Shown here: positions 16,107-25,537 of the stretch, piece after piece | Position numbering within the stretch: position 1 is the stretch's first letter | Layout of the letters: each line of letters opens with the position of its first letter | Assembly: GCF_900116135.1 (NCBI RefSeq) | Contig: NZ_FOZX01000001.1 | Span: 1,178,001-1,242,000, forward strand | DNA length: 64,000 bases | DNA from: Saccharopolyspora flava | GTDB taxonomy: Bacteria > Actinomycetota > Actinomycetes > Mycobacteriales > Pseudonocardiaceae | Direction of reading: 5' to 3' | Made by a program: the position numbers and the translations under genes | Notes under the pieces: model-generated | The model's input: only the letters and a program-made list of their open reading frames with translations | Database searches by the model: none | Told to the model about the DNA's origin: nothing

Positions 16107-18656
16107 TCACTGATCCCGGTCCTCGCCCAGCACGGATCGGAAGCGCACGTTGGACGCGTCCACCCCGTCGTCGAAGAGCTGGCCCTGGGTGCGCCACGGG
16201 CTGTCGTTGGTGCGCTCCTGCTCACCGCCCTGCTGCCCCTGGCCCGCACCCATCATGCCGCCCATCATGCCGCCGCCCATCGCGGTCGAACCGCCTTGGC
16301 CGGACTGCCCACCACCGGGCTGCGCACCGGCTCCCGGATCACCGCCGAGCGAGGACAGACCGGTCGACCCGGCTCCCTGAGCCGTGCCACCAGCGGGATC
16401 CCCGCCCAGCGAGGAGAGCCCCGGAGCCCCGGAATGCGGGTCCGGATCACCGCCGAACAGGTCGCCCGAGATGCTGCCGAAGAAGTTCTGCACGCCGTCA
16501 CCGGTCGGTCCGGACGGCGCGACACCCGCGGATTGCGCGGTCGTAGCCGCCGGAGCACCGGGCACCGGTTCCGCAGCCGTGTCAGCGGCGGGCATCGTGG
16601 TGAAACCGCTCGTGTCCGGGGCGGGCGCGGCCGTGAAGGCGCTCGCCGCACCGGCTCCCGCCGGTTCGGGCATCGGCGGGGGCGCAGGCGCCGGAGCGGG
16701 CTCCGCCACGGGCATGCCCGGATCGACCGGGGGTGCGCCCGGTGCCGGTGCCTGCGGGGGCTCGGCCGGGTACGGACCGCCGACGATGCCGTCGGCCGGA
16801 GGAGCCTGTCCGCCCAGGGTGGGCGGCTGCGGCTCGTCGCCGAAGTCGATCGTCTGGTTCAGCGGGGGCTGGCCGCCGCCGTTGTCGACGTTGACCTTGA
16901 TCTCTCCACCGGCGCCCTGTTCCAGGGTGATCGTCCGGTCGCCCTCGTGGATGACCGCGCGCCCGTCAGGACCGGCCTGGACCGGGATCGGCTGCGGCCC
17001 ACCCGGCGCGGGGGCTCCCGGAGCTCCGGGTGCCGGGGCGGGCATGGCCTGCACACCGCCGGGAACCGCGCCCGGCTGCCCGGGCATCTGACCCGGTTGT
17101 CCTTGGCCGAAGTCGACCGCGTAGGTCTTGGGCTGGCCGTCCGGCCCGGTCAACTGGACCTGTGGCTTGCCGTCCGCGCCCGGTTCCTGGACCGTGACGG
17201 CGTTCTGGCCCTGGCCGAGCGTGACCTTCTCGCCTTCCGGACCACCCGGGCCGCCCTGGCCGGGCATGCCCGGGGCCTGCGGCATCTCCGGCATCTCGGG
17301 GGGCTTGGGCATCTCCGGAGCAGCCGGCATGGCACCACCGCCGGCCCCGGCGCCTCCGCCGGCGCCGCCACCAGCAGCACCGCCACCAGCGGCACCCCCG
17401 CCGGCTCCACCGCCTGCGCCGCCACCGGCTCCACCGGCGCCCTGCTGCCCGCCGGGTTGTTGCGGGCCGCCGGGCTTCTGGTCACCGCCCTTGTCGGCCG
17501 GACCGGGGTTCTTGAAGGGGTTCGCCTCCGCCTTGCCCAGTTCGTCGTTGAGCTTCTTCCAGGCGTCGTTGATGTTCTTCTTGGTGTCCTCGCACATCTT
17601 CACGAAGCCGTGCGTGGACTCCTCGACCTGCTTCGCGAAGGTGTTCCGGACGACGTTGCGACACTCGTCGCAAATCTTGTCCTTCACCTCCTGGGTGAGA
17701 TCGCCACAGCTCTCGTCGATCGGGATGTCCCAGATCGAGCACGCTTTGCGCAGCGTGGTGTCGTCATCGGTCCCGTTGGCCACCGTGATGGTGGTGTCCC
17801 AATCCTGCTCGGCCTTGCCGCCGATCCTCGTGGAGTACTGGTCGAGCTCCAGAGCGGCGTTGGCCTTCGCCTGGATCAGCGAGGACACGGCCTTCACCGT
17901 GTCCTTGGTCGCCGACGCGCCATCGCTGACCGTCTGGATCACGCGTTCCTGCGCGGTGGGGGTGAACTTCGACGAGAAGAAGTCCTGCGAAGCATCGGAC
18001 GCACCACCGGTCCAGCTCTTCCACAGACCGCCGAGCTTGTCGGACATGGTCTGCATCGACTCCCGCATGCCCTTCTCGGCACTTTCGAGGTCGTCGATGT
18101 TCTTGGCGAACTTGTCGAAGTTCAGCCGGCGCTGCTCGTCGTAGTGCTCCTTGATCTTGTCGAGCTTCGGGACCTTGCTCTTGTCGTTGTAGTCGTGCTG
18201 GATCTTCTCGTAGAGCGGCACCCAGGTATCGAAGAACTTCAGCCCCGGCTTGCCCGCGTCCAGCAGCTCATCACCGGATTTGGCGCCTGCGCCGCCGTTC
18301 TCACCGTTCTCGGACTTGCGCTTGACGTCTTCGAGCTTGCCCTTGCCGTCGCTGACGGCCTTGTCGTGCTCCCGCTTGTCGCTCGCGGCCTTGTCAGCCT
18401 CGCCCTTGGCGTCGTTGTAGGAGTCCTTCAGGTTCTGCTCGATGTCCGGGTTGAGGAAACCCTCGCCCCGAAGACGCCAGTAGCCGTCGTCGTACTTGTC
18501 GAGGTAGGGCTCAACCTCGTCGTTGATGCCGTTTCCCCAGAACTCATCGGAGTTCTGGCCGTACGCGATGGCTAACTGGCGCTTCTTGTCATCGGAGACG
18601 TTCGGATCGTCGAGGACCTTCTTGACGTCTTCCCACTTCGGGAGGTCGTCCGACAT
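16107..18656 (-). CDS. Large WXG100-related, Pro/Gly-rich ESX-associated protein
   Basis: 849-aa protein. The N-terminal half (about 1-400) is charged and helical, with a WXG100-like turn LWKSWTGGASDASQDFF near residue 220 and a four-cysteine stretch (CSIWDIPIDESCG, ICDEC) near 310-340. The second half is a low-complexity Gly/Pro/Ala/Gln region ending in an acidic tail with SVLGEDRDQ. No toxin or enzyme domain was recognised. Its ATG overlaps the TGA of the preceding EspC-like gene by one base (TGATG). This is typical of long ESX substrates that pair with a small WXG-type partner, but function is inferred from context and architecture. Confidence 0.8.
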   Translation of the reverse strand: MSDDLPKWEDVKKVLDDPNVSDDKKRQLAIAYGQNSDEFWGNGINDEVEPYLDKYDDGYWRLRGEGFLNPDIEQNLKDSYNDAKGEADKAASDKREHDKAVSDGKGKLEDVKRKSENGENGGAGAKSGDELLDAGKPGLKFFDTWVPLYEKIQHDYNDKSKVPKLDKIKEHYDEQRRLNFDKFAKNIDDLESAEKGMRESMQTMSDKLGGLWKSWTGGASDASQDFFSSKFTPTAQERVIQTVSDGASATKDTVKAVSSLIQAKANAALELDQYSTRIGGKAEQDWDTTITVANGTDDDTTLRKACSIWDIPIDESCGDLTQEVKDKICDECRNVVRNTFAKQVEESTHGFVKMCEDTKKNINDAWKKLNDELGKAEANPFKNPGPADKGGDQKPGGPQQPGGQQGAGGAGGGAGGGAGGGAAGGGAAGGGAGGGAGAGGGAMPAAPEMPKPPEMPEMPQAPGMPGQGGPGGPEGEKVTLGQGQNAVTVQEPGADGKPQVQLTGPDGQPKTYAVDFGQGQPGQMPGQPGAVPGGVQAMPAPAPGAPGAPAPGGPQPIPVQAGPDGRAVIHEGDRTITLEQGAGGEIKVNVDNGGGQPPLNQTIDFGDEPQPPTLGGQAPPADGIVGGPYPAEPPQAPAPGAPPVDPGMPVAEPAPAPAPPPMPEPAGAGAASAFTAAPAPDTSGFTTMPAADTAAEPVPGAPAATTAQSAGVAPSGPTGDGVQNFFGSISGDLFGGDPDPHSGAPGLSSLGGDPAGGTAQGAGSTGLSSLGGDPGAGAQPGGGQSGQGGSTAMGGGMMGGMMGAGQGQQGGEQERTNDSPWRTQGQLFDDGVDASNVRFRSVLGEDRDQ

Positions 18657-18967
18657 CAGTTACCCCCAGACTTTCCGACGGTGCCGGCCGCGTCGGCATC
18701 GGACCAGGTGTAGCCGGAACCGCTCTGCTCCAGCTTTCCGGCGAAGTCGTCCATGCCGTCGGCGAGGCTCGCGACGCACTTGGAGATCTTGTCCATCGCC
18801 TGCTGGTAGGGCTGGAAGTACTCGCCGTGGGCCTTGCCGAAGTCGGCCTGGCCCATCCCCAGGTCGGCGATGTCCTTGCTGTGCTTGTCGCGGACGGGAT
18901 CCGCCGCTGCACGAATGCTTCCTCCTACCGATGAGAACTCACCGGCGTTGGCCCCGAACCCGGTCAC
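18656..18967 (-). CDS. Small EspC/WXG100-like type VII secretion protein
   Basis: A 103-aa alpha-helical protein of the EspC (DUF2580)-like group of ESX-associated proteins. It begins GFGANAGEFSSVGGSIR, a typical opening, and ends with YTWSDADAAG, resembling the Y-x-x-x-D/E secretion signal. Start GTG 18967 is chosen because AATGGAGGGG precedes it; an in-frame upstream ATG would extend into an unlikely sequence. It is translationally coupled to the 849-aa protein, its likely partner. Confidence 0.8.
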   Translation of the reverse strand: MTGFGANAGEFSSVGGSIRAAADPVRDKHSKDIADLGMGQADFGKAHGEYFQPYQQAMDKISKCVASLADGMDDFAGKLEQSGSGYTWSDADAAGTVGKSGGN

Positions 18968-19117
18968 CCTTCCCCCTCCATTCCAGGAACCCGCCGTCGC
19001 TCGCACGGCGCTCAAGCACAGGTTCCGACGTGAACCAAGACGGTCTGGTTCCTCATCTTGGCAGGAAAGGGGCGCGCGGAAGGCCGGAACGACCAGGTAC
19101 TTGCATCCGCGAAGCCG

Positions 19118-19354
19118 TCAGCGCTGAGGCGGGTACTGCTGCTGCGGGTTGCCCCACTGCTGAGGGGCCTGCGGGGGCTGGGGCTGGCCCCACTGCTGCG
19201 GGGACTGCACCGGCTGCGGCGGCTGGCCCCAGGCCTGCGGGGCGTGCGGATAGCCCTGCTGAGCCGGTCGTTTCTTGAAGACCAAGTACCCGACGAGGAA
19301 GCCCAGGCCTCCTCCGATGACGAGCCCGATCAGCAGCCAAGGGGCCATGAACAT
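19118..19354 (-). CDS. Small membrane protein with Gln/Pro-rich tail
   Basis: 78 aa: one N-terminal transmembrane helix (APWLLIGLVIGGGLGFLVGYLVF), basic KKRP stop, then a Trp/Gln/Pro repeat tail (QAWGQPPQPV, QQWGQPQPP, QQWGNPQQQ). Start ATG 19354 has GGAGG at 7 bases. It lies just upstream of the EspC-like gene on the same strand; function unknown. Confidence 0.75.
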   Translation of the reverse strand: MFMAPWLLIGLVIGGGLGFLVGYLVFKKRPAQQGYPHAPQAWGQPPQPVQSPQQWGQPQPPQAPQQWGNPQQQYPPQR

Positions 19355-19418
19355 GCCTGTTCCTCCGTCCTCGATTTCCTCGCGAACCTATCGGACGCGG
19401 GGGGACGGGGGTGGCTGC

Positions 19419-19541
19419 TCAGTGCATCAAGGTCTGGAGGCCCCAGCCTTGGGCGAGGATCACGGCGAACACCAGTGCGCCCAGGAGCATGCACAGGAGC
19501 GGGACGATCAGGATCGTCCAGAGGTCTCCGAGGAGGCGCAT
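19419..19541 (-). CDS. 40-aa single-helix membrane peptide
   Basis: Very short reading frame (start ATG 19541) encoding MRLLGDLWTILIVPL followed by a continuous hydrophobic stretch to LAQGWGLQTLMH. It begins 7 bases after the stop of the next upstream small gene, and the two look like a unit with the 78-aa membrane protein. Coding status rests on the hydrophobic composition, spacing and low probability of such a helix by chance. Confidence 0.5.
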   Translation of the reverse strand: MRLLGDLWTILIVPLLCMLLGALVFAVILAQGWGLQTLMH

Positions 19542-19548
19542 CGGGACC

Positions 19549-19710
19549 TCACACCTTGTGGTGTCGGCGGTTGACGTACCAGGAACGGCCCTCGTGAGCT
19601 GCGTTGACAGCCTTGAGGCCCGCGAGCATCAGCGCTCCGAACGCGATGATCCCGACAACGAGCCCAACAGCGATGAGCCCGACAACTATGGCGACGACGA
19701 TGGCACCCAT
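19549..19710 (-). CDS. 53-aa small membrane protein
   Basis: Start ATG 19710. It encodes MGAIVVAIVVGLIAVGLVVG and a further hydrophobic part, then a polar basic tail ending RSWYVNRRHHKV. One or two membrane helices with a positively charged end, presumably cytoplasmic. First gene of a run of three small membrane proteins upstream of the ESX-like genes. No family recognised. Confidence 0.55.
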   Translation of the reverse strand: MGAIVVAIVVGLIAVGLVVGIIAFGALMLAGLKAVNAAHEGRSWYVNRRHHKV

Positions 19711-19761
19711 GTGAGCAGGGTCTCACAGATTCGCGTCAAGTGGAGACCCAAATCACAAAGA

Positions 19762-21096
19762 TCACCGGATGGCGGAGACAATCTTCGCGAGCCTGTCCGC
19801 GATGTCCTGCGCGTCCTGTTCGCCCGCGGCCTCGACCATGACCCGGACCAGCTGCTCGGTGCCGGACTGGCGGAGCAGGACCCGGCCGGTCTCGCCCAGC
19901 TCGGCCTCGGCCTCGGCGACGGCGGTGGTGACCTCGGGCGCGACCACGGCCGCGGCCTTGTCCGCGACCCGGACGTTGATCAGCACCTGGGGCAGCCGGC
20001 GCATGATCTTGGCCAGCGAGGACAGCGGGTTGCCGGTGGACGCGATCCTGCCCATCAGCCGCAGCGCCGTGAGCAGGCCGTCACCGGTGGTGGCGTGGGC
20101 GGGCAGGACGACGTGGCCGGACTGCTCGCCGCCCAGCGAGTAGCCGCCGGCGCGCAGCTCCTCCAGCACGTAGCGGTCGCCGACGGCCGTGGTGCGCAGC
20201 GACACCCCGTGCTCGCGCATCGCCAGGTGCAGACCGAGGTTGCTCATGACCGTCGCGACCAGCGTGTCGTCGGCGAGCTCGCCGGACTCGTGCATGTCCA
20301 CGGCCAGGATCGCCATGATCTGGTCGCCGTCGACGACCTCGCCCGAGGCGTCCACGGCCAGGCAGCGGTCCGCGTCGCCGTCGTGGGCGATGCCCAGGTC
20401 GGCGCCGTGCTCGACGACCGCGGCCTGCAACCCCTCCAGGTGGGTGGAGCCGACGCCGTCGTTGATGTTGAGGCCGTCGGGCTCGGCGGCGATCGCGATG
20501 ACCTCGGCGCCCGCCCGGCGGTAGACGTCGGGGGCGGCTTCGGAGGCCGCGCCGTTGGCGCAGTCGACGACGACCTTGAGGCCGTCGAGCCGGTGCGGGG
20601 CGGCGACCAGCAGGTGATCGGTGTAGCGGCGGAGCGCGTCCGGGACGTCGCGGACGCGGCCGACGTGCACGCCGGTCGGGCGCTCCACCTGCTCGCCCAG
20701 GCGGGTCTCGATCTCGTCCTCGAGGGCGTCGGGGAGCTTGTTGCCGCCCGCGCTGAACAGCTTGATGCCGTTGTCGGGCATCGGGTTGTGCGAGGCGGAG
20801 ATCATCACGCCGATGTCGGCGCCCAGCTCCTTGACCAGGTAGGCCACGGCCGGCGTGGGGAGGACTCCGATGCGCAGCACGTCGGCACCCGCCGAGGTCA
20901 GGCCGGCCACGACGGCGGACTCCAGCATCTCGCCGCTGGCCCGCGGGTCACGACCGACCAGCGCCACCCGGCGCCGGGAGTCGTCCCGGTCGTAGAGCAC
21001 GCGAGCGGCGGCCGAGCTCACCGACATCGCCAGCTCCGGCGTGAGATCGCCGTTGGCCAATCCGCGGACACCGTCGGTGCCGAACAACCGAGCCAT
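19762..21096 (-). CDS. glmM: Phosphoglucosamine mutase
   Basis: Converts glucosamine-6-phosphate to glucosamine-1-phosphate, following GlmS in UDP-GlcNAc synthesis. 444 aa, normal length. Active-site phosphoserine Ser102 in [13 protein letters not shown], Mg loop DGDADRC, sugar loop GGEQSGHV and phosphate-binding [14 protein letters not shown] are all present. Start ATG 21096 has GAGGAGG upstream. In the same relative place as mycobacterial glmM, downstream of rplM-rpsI. Confidence 0.97.
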   Translation of the reverse strand: MARLFGTDGVRGLANGDLTPELAMSVSSAAARVLYDRDDSRRRVALVGRDPRASGEMLESAVVAGLTSAGADVLRIGVLPTPAVAYLVKELGADIGVMISASHNPMPDNGIKLFSAGGNKLPDALEDEIETRLGEQVERPTGVHVGRVRDVPDALRRYTDHLLVAAPHRLDGLKVVVDCANGAASEAAPDVYRRAGAEVIAIAAEPDGLNINDGVGSTHLEGLQAAVVEHGADLGIAHDGDADRCLAVDASGEVVDGDQIMAILAVDMHESGELADDTLVATVMSNLGLHLAMREHGVSLRTTAVGDRYVLEELRAGGYSLGGEQSGHVVLPAHATTGDGLLTALRLMGRIASTGNPLSSLAKIMRRLPQVLINVRVADKAAAVVAPEVTTAVAEAEAELGETGRVLLRQSGTEQLVRVMVEAAGEQDAQDIADRLAKIVSAIR

Positions 21097-21206
21097 CAGC
21101 AGCAAGTCCTCCTCGTGTCTGCGACCGGTGGCACAAGCCTCGCACAACCGGTCCGTCGGCACTCCACAGCGTCCCCGGGTCGAGACCCCGGGTGAGCCTC
21201 GTGGTC

Positions 21207-21242
21207 GGGGTGGGGAAGTTTTCATGAAAACTTCCCCACCCC
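21207..21242. repeat. CATGAAA palindrome family, copy 1 (36 bp)
   Basis: Perfect 36-bp palindrome with core GGGGAAGTTTTCATGAAAAC. It lies after the rpsI stop and its conventional terminator, before glmM. First of ten family members in the window that share the centre TTTTCATGAAA. Confidence 0.95.
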
Positions 21243-21244
21243 AA

Positions 21245-21296
21245 CAAAAGACTGCGGGAGCAGGCCCGCCCAGGAAGGACGAACCTGCTCCCGCAG
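21245..21296 (-). terminator. Intrinsic terminator of rplM-rpsI
   Basis: 13-bp stem CTGCGGGAGCAGG (21252-21264) pairing with 21284-21296. On the minus strand it is followed by TCTTTTGTT. It begins 17 bases after the rpsI stop. Confidence 0.85.
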
Positions 21297-21313
21297 GTGA
21301 TGCTGGGGTCGCG

Positions 21314-21831
<518 letters not shown>

Positions 21832-21835
<4 letters not shown>

Positions 21836-22275
21836 TTCTGGCTCGCCTTAATCTCGAACGCCTGCGGGTTCTGGGCCTGGTGCGGGTGCTCCGGACCGGC
21901 GTAGACCTTGAGCTTCTTGCCCATGGCCCGGCCGAGCTTGTTCTTCGGGAGCATGCCCTTGATCGCCTTCTCCAGCAGCCGCTCGGGGTGCGAGTCGAGC
22001 ACCTGGCCGAAGGACTGCTTGCGCAGGCCACCCGGGTACCCGGAGTGCCGGTAGTGGAACGCCTGCTCGCGCTTGTTACCGGTGAGGGCCACCTTCTCGG
22101 CGTTGATGATGACGACGAAGTCACCGGTGTCGACGTGCGGCGCGTAGGTCGGCTTGTGCTTGCCGCGCAGCAGCGTCGCGGCCTGAGTTGCCAACCGGCC
22201 GAGCACCACATCCTCGGCGTCGATCACATGCCAGGCGCGGGTCACCTCGCCGGGCTTCGGGCTGTACGTGCGCAC
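21832..22275 (-). CDS. rplM: 50S ribosomal protein L13
   Basis: 147 aa, early-assembly 50S protein. Recognised by [52 protein letters not shown] and [10 protein letters not shown]. Start GTG 22275 with GAGGT upstream gives the family N-terminus. Co-transcribed with rpsI, from a promoter about 190 bases upstream. Confidence 0.97.
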
Positions 22276-22463
22276 GGGTCTACCTCGTCGTCGTTCGCGT
22301 CGGAATCTCAGTGCGGAGCCCGTCTCGATCACGCCGGACGGTTCACACGAGGTCTGCTCGTGGAACCGGCACGTCCGCCAGTACCGCCGCCGGGACCGCG
22401 ACCCGCTGAGCGAGTCCGTTCCGCTGGCGCGAACTGCAGCCGCGCACCGCACAACAAAGAATG

Positions 22464-22493
22464 AGGGTACTTGGTGGCTTCTCGGCCGGTCAA
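22464..22493 (-). promoter_or_regulatory. rplM-rpsI promoter
   Basis: Minus-strand TTGACC (22493-22488), an 18-base spacer and TACCCT (22469-22464), a good match to the vegetative actinobacterial promoter. Predicted start about 185 bases before the rplM GTG. Confidence 0.55.
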
Positions 22494-22633
22494 AACGGGT
22501 CCTCGGTCCTACTTGTGAGGCCCTGACCTGCCAGATCGCCGAAACCAGCATAGCAATGCCCGCTGGTCGCCGACGGGCACCCCGGCAAAGCCGATCGGAC
22601 CTCCGCAAATGGAGATCACCCGCCGGACGCACC

Positions 22634-22664
22634 GATGGCCCCGGCGAAAAACGCCGGAGCCATC
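22634..22664 (-). terminator. Hairpin after the WXG100 genes
   Basis: GATGGC-CCGGCG stem with one mismatch pair and a five-base loop, 27 bases after the stop at 22691. No T-tract follows, as is common in high-GC actinobacteria. Confidence 0.55.
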
Positions 22665-22690
22665 AGCGCGGAAATCAGTGCGAAGTGAGC

Positions 22691-22981
22691 TCAGCCACCG
22701 AAACGGCCGGCGTTCTTCTTCTCACCGGCCTGGAAGGACTCGTTGGCCGCACCGACGGCCATGCCCATCTTGGCGGCGGTCTCCTGCATCTTGGCGGCTT
22801 CCTGGTCCCAGGTGCGCTGCGCTTCCTGGTAGGCCGAGGCGGCCTCGCTCTCCCAGGTGGCGACCAGCTTCTGGATCTTGCCCTCCAGGTCGTCCAGCTC
22901 GCCCTGGATCTTCTGGGCGGCCGCCTGCAGGTCATCGGAAGCCTGCTGCAGCTCCGCGAAGTTGACGTTGATCTCGCTCAT
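22691..22981 (-). CDS. WXG100-family ESX protein (EsxB/EsxU-like)
   Basis: 96-aa helical hairpin protein secreted by type VII systems as a dimer with its neighbour. The helices are visible as FAELQQASDDLQAAAQKIQG and QEAQRTWDQEAAKMQET. The turn reads TWESEAASAYQE, with Ser where the WXG glycine normally is, and the C-terminus ends GRFGG. Start ATG 22981 with AGGGGACAG upstream. It is the second of the pair; the matching mycobacterial position is esxT/esxU beside rplM. Confidence 0.9.
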   Translation of the reverse strand: MSEINVNFAELQQASDDLQAAAQKIQGELDDLEGKIQKLVATWESEAASAYQEAQRTWDQEAAKMQETAAKMGMAVGAANESFQAGEKKNAGRFGG

Positions 22982-23044
22982 TACCTGTCCCCTCGGAATC
23001 TTCTAGATCAAGAAATGTGGAATCTGCGAACTGCGGAAGCGAAA

Positions 23045-23356
23045 TCAGCCGTCGAGCAGGCTGCTGATCTTCGAGATCTCCTGGGCCTGCTCCTCCTGGA
23101 CCTGCGCGTAGTCCTGACCCGAGGACTTCACGTTCTGCCCCAGCTCGTCGAGCTTCTGGATGATGGTCTTGCCGCTCTGCTCGTACTGCTCCATCAGCTT
23201 GCGGAAGACGTCCGCCGCGGCGCCCCGCCAGTTCTGCACCGGGCCCTCCAGCTGCCCCTGCAGCTGCTGCAGCGCCTGCTCCACGGCGTTGCGGGCCTCG
23301 TCGATGTCGACCGACGCCTGCTGGATCGCCTCGGTGTCCGCACCAATTCCAGCCAT
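23045..23356 (-). CDS. WXG100-family ESX protein (EsxA/EsxT-like)
   Basis: 103 aa with the classical turn NWRGAAADVFRKL near residue 43, flanked by two heptad-rich helices, and a tail with YAQVQEEQAQE. Start ATG 23356 gives the normal family length and places the WXG centrally; upstream in-frame starts would add 22 residues of no family likeness. It precedes the second WXG100 gene by 63 bases. Both are likely exported by the EccB-EccC-EccD-EccE machine encoded to the right. Confidence 0.9.
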   Translation of the reverse strand: MAGIGADTEAIQQASVDIDEARNAVEQALQQLQGQLEGPVQNWRGAAADVFRKLMEQYEQSGKTIIQKLDELGQNVKSSGQDYAQVQEEQAQEISKISSLLDG

Positions 23357-23565
23357 CTCTCCGATGACCCCCTTCAAACTCGGTATCAAGCTCTGATGAA
23401 CCTGCGACGCAGACATTGCCACGTCCGGTTCCCCGTTGTCCTGGATTTCTTCGCAAGCCGTTGCTGTTGTAAACGCGGAACGGGGAACCCGCTGGTCAGC
23501 AACGGTTTTGCGGTTGCGAAAACCTCAAAGGACACTCGGCCGAACGGAGTCCGTTCGCAATTGCA

Positions 23566-25350
23566 TCAGCCGAGCGCGAGAGAACCGACGACCTGTTCGC
23601 AGGCGCGAACGACCTCGTCCCTGCCCTCCACGCCGTACTTGCAGCCCACGCTGACTTTGAATTGACCTTTGTACAGCGTGTACCACTCGACGGTCGCTGC
23701 GGGCAGCGTTTCGCGGTAGTAGACGACGTCCCTCCCGGCGAAGCTGGTGGACGGCGTGAACAGCGAGAACTTCTCGCCCGCCGCGACGCTCTTCTCGTAC
23801 TCGCCGCGCAGCAGCTGCACCGCGCGGTTGCGGTCGCCGTCGGTGTCGAAGGTCAGCCGCCCCTCCTCGACCGCGACCAGCGCGCCCTGCGGTCCGCCGG
23901 CGGGTTCGACGAGCGTCTGGAACTTCGCCGGATCACCGCCCGCCGGACGCCAGCCGCCCGGGTAGGCGAAGTGGTAGTCGTAGGCGGCCATCTGCTGCGC
24001 GGGCACGGCCGGGTCGGCCTGCGGCGGGGTGTCGGTGAGCAGCAGCGCCGCCACCCCGGCGACCGCGGCGATCGCCACGGCCCCGGCACCGGCGATCCAC
24101 GGGGTCCTGCTCTTGCGCTTGGCCGTGGGGCGCTTGGTGACCGGGCGGGTCGGCTCGTCGCCGGTCATCACCACCGTCCGGGCGTGGCTGAGCGGATCGC
24201 CCCTGGTCGCCTGCCCGGGGATCGGGTAGTCGCGGACCGTGGTACCGGCCCACGTCCCGGTCGGGGCGAGGCCGCCGCTGCGCCCGGGGTCGAGCCGCAC
24301 GGCCCGCAAAGCACCTCGGGCGACGACGGTTTCGGGCTGGTCGAGGGTGGCCGGGACGACACCGGTGCGCTCGTGGATCAGGCGGGCGACCATCGGGATC
24401 CGGCTGGAACCGCCGACGAGGAACACCCCGGCGAGCTGTCTTCGCGGCACCTGACCGTCGTGCAGCGTGGCCAGCACCAGGTCGGCGGCGCGGGCCAGCG
24501 GGGCGGCGATGAGCTTCTCCAGGTCGGCGCGGGTGACGTGCGCGTCGGGGAACGGCGGCGGCATCGGCACGTCGGTGTAGGCGTGGCGGGACAGCGTCTC
24601 CTTGGCCCCGCGCACGTCCTGCCGCAGCACGCGGCGACGTCGCCGGTCGGGCATCTCGCGGCCCTCGACGAGCTTGCGCCACGCGTCCGGGTCGGTGCTG
24701 CCGACGAGTTCGCCGACGTGCTCCAGCAGCAGCTGGTCGATGTCGGCGCCGCCGAAGTTCGGTTCGCCCTTGGTGGCCAGGACCTGGAACGACGCGCCCT
24801 GCTTGCGCACCACGGAGGCGTCGATGGTGCCGCCGCCGAGGTCGAGGACCGCCAGCGCCCCGCCGTCGGGAAGCCCGTTGCCCGCCGAGTGGAACACCGC
24901 CGCGGCCACGGGCTCGGGGACCAGCACGATCTCCTTGCCGAGGCCGGTGGCGGCCTGGCGGAGCTCGGCGGCGCGCACCGAACCCCAGTCGGCGGGGTGG
25001 GTGAGCACGAGGAGGTCGACGGCGGCTCCGCCCGCGAAGCGGCGGGCCTCGCCGACGGCGCGCTGCAGGACAGCGCGGATGACGTCGCCGACCTTGAGCA
25101 CGGTGCTGCCGAGCAGCAGTTCGCCCTCGTCGATGCGGCGCTTGGGGTGCGGTTCGAAGCGGGCGGGATCGACGGCGGCCTGGCGCTCGGCCTCGTGCCC
25201 GACGAACAGCGTGCCGTCGGCGGCGGCGAAGACCGCCGAGGGCACCAGCGGCTGCCCGTCGATGACGACCACCTGTGGTTCGGCACCGCCGACCGAGACC
25301 ACCGTGCATGTGCTCGATGTGCCGAAGTCGATCGAGACGTGCAGGGACAC
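23566..25350 (-). CDS. Type VII secretion-associated Hsp70-like membrane protein
   Basis: 594 aa. The N-terminal about 370 residues form an Hsp70/actin-type ATPase (SIDFGTSSTCTVV, LTHPADWGSVR, VPEPVAAAVFH, LDLGGGTIDASVV, FLVGGSSRIPMV) without a substrate-binding domain. After a basic linker come a transmembrane helix near residues 415-435 (PWIAGAGAVAIAAVAGVAAL) and an extracytoplasmic domain of about 150 residues with FAYPGGW and VEWYTLYKGQFKVSVGC, resembling the C-terminal part of mycobacterial Rv3446c-type proteins of ESX-4. Start GTG 25350 has TGGAG at 6 bases. A chaperone coupling ATP hydrolysis to ESX export is a reasonable inference. Confidence 0.88.
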   Translation of the reverse strand: MSLHVSIDFGTSSTCTVVSVGGAEPQVVVIDGQPLVPSAVFAAADGTLFVGHEAERQAAVDPARFEPHPKRRIDEGELLLGSTVLKVGDVIRAVLQRAVGEARRFAGGAAVDLLVLTHPADWGSVRAAELRQAATGLGKEIVLVPEPVAAAVFHSAGNGLPDGGALAVLDLGGGTIDASVVRKQGASFQVLATKGEPNFGGADIDQLLLEHVGELVGSTDPDAWRKLVEGREMPDRRRRRVLRQDVRGAKETLSRHAYTDVPMPPPFPDAHVTRADLEKLIAAPLARAADLVLATLHDGQVPRRQLAGVFLVGGSSRIPMVARLIHERTGVVPATLDQPETVVARGALRAVRLDPGRSGGLAPTGTWAGTTVRDYPIPGQATRGDPLSHARTVVMTGDEPTRPVTKRPTAKRKSRTPWIAGAGAVAIAAVAGVAALLLTDTPPQADPAVPAQQMAAYDYHFAYPGGWRPAGGDPAKFQTLVEPAGGPQGALVAVEEGRLTFDTDGDRNRAVQLLRGEYEKSVAAGEKFSLFTPSTSFAGRDVVYYRETLPAATVEWYTLYKGQFKVSVGCKYGVEGRDEVVRACEQVVGSLALG

Positions 25351-25537
25351 CCAGTACTCCATTCACCGTCGCCGAAGCTCTCGCCTGCAACGACGTCGTC
25401 CACCGGCCCGCCGACGCGACGGCACCGTCCCCCGGGTGAGCACCCTAGAGGCAGGGGCTCCGCACGCCCAACATCATGCCGCACCCACCCGCCCACGTAC
25501 CCCGAACGCCACAACCCCGACTACTGCCAGGTGATGG

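Larger units (their letters stand above)
22276..22690. other. 415-bp gap: rplM leader and esx terminator
   Basis: No gene seen. On the minus strand the distal part holds a terminator for the WXG100 genes (22634-22664). Then comes an rplM promoter and a leader of about 180 nt with several possible hairpins, which could bind L13 or S9 autogenously, as L13 leaders do in other bacteria; that regulation is a guess. Confidence 0.6.

Noticed and set aside
22196..23665. 465-codon rightward frame over the WXG100 genes and rplM leader
   Set aside because: Antisense to well-supported small genes, with no family likeness or start signal.
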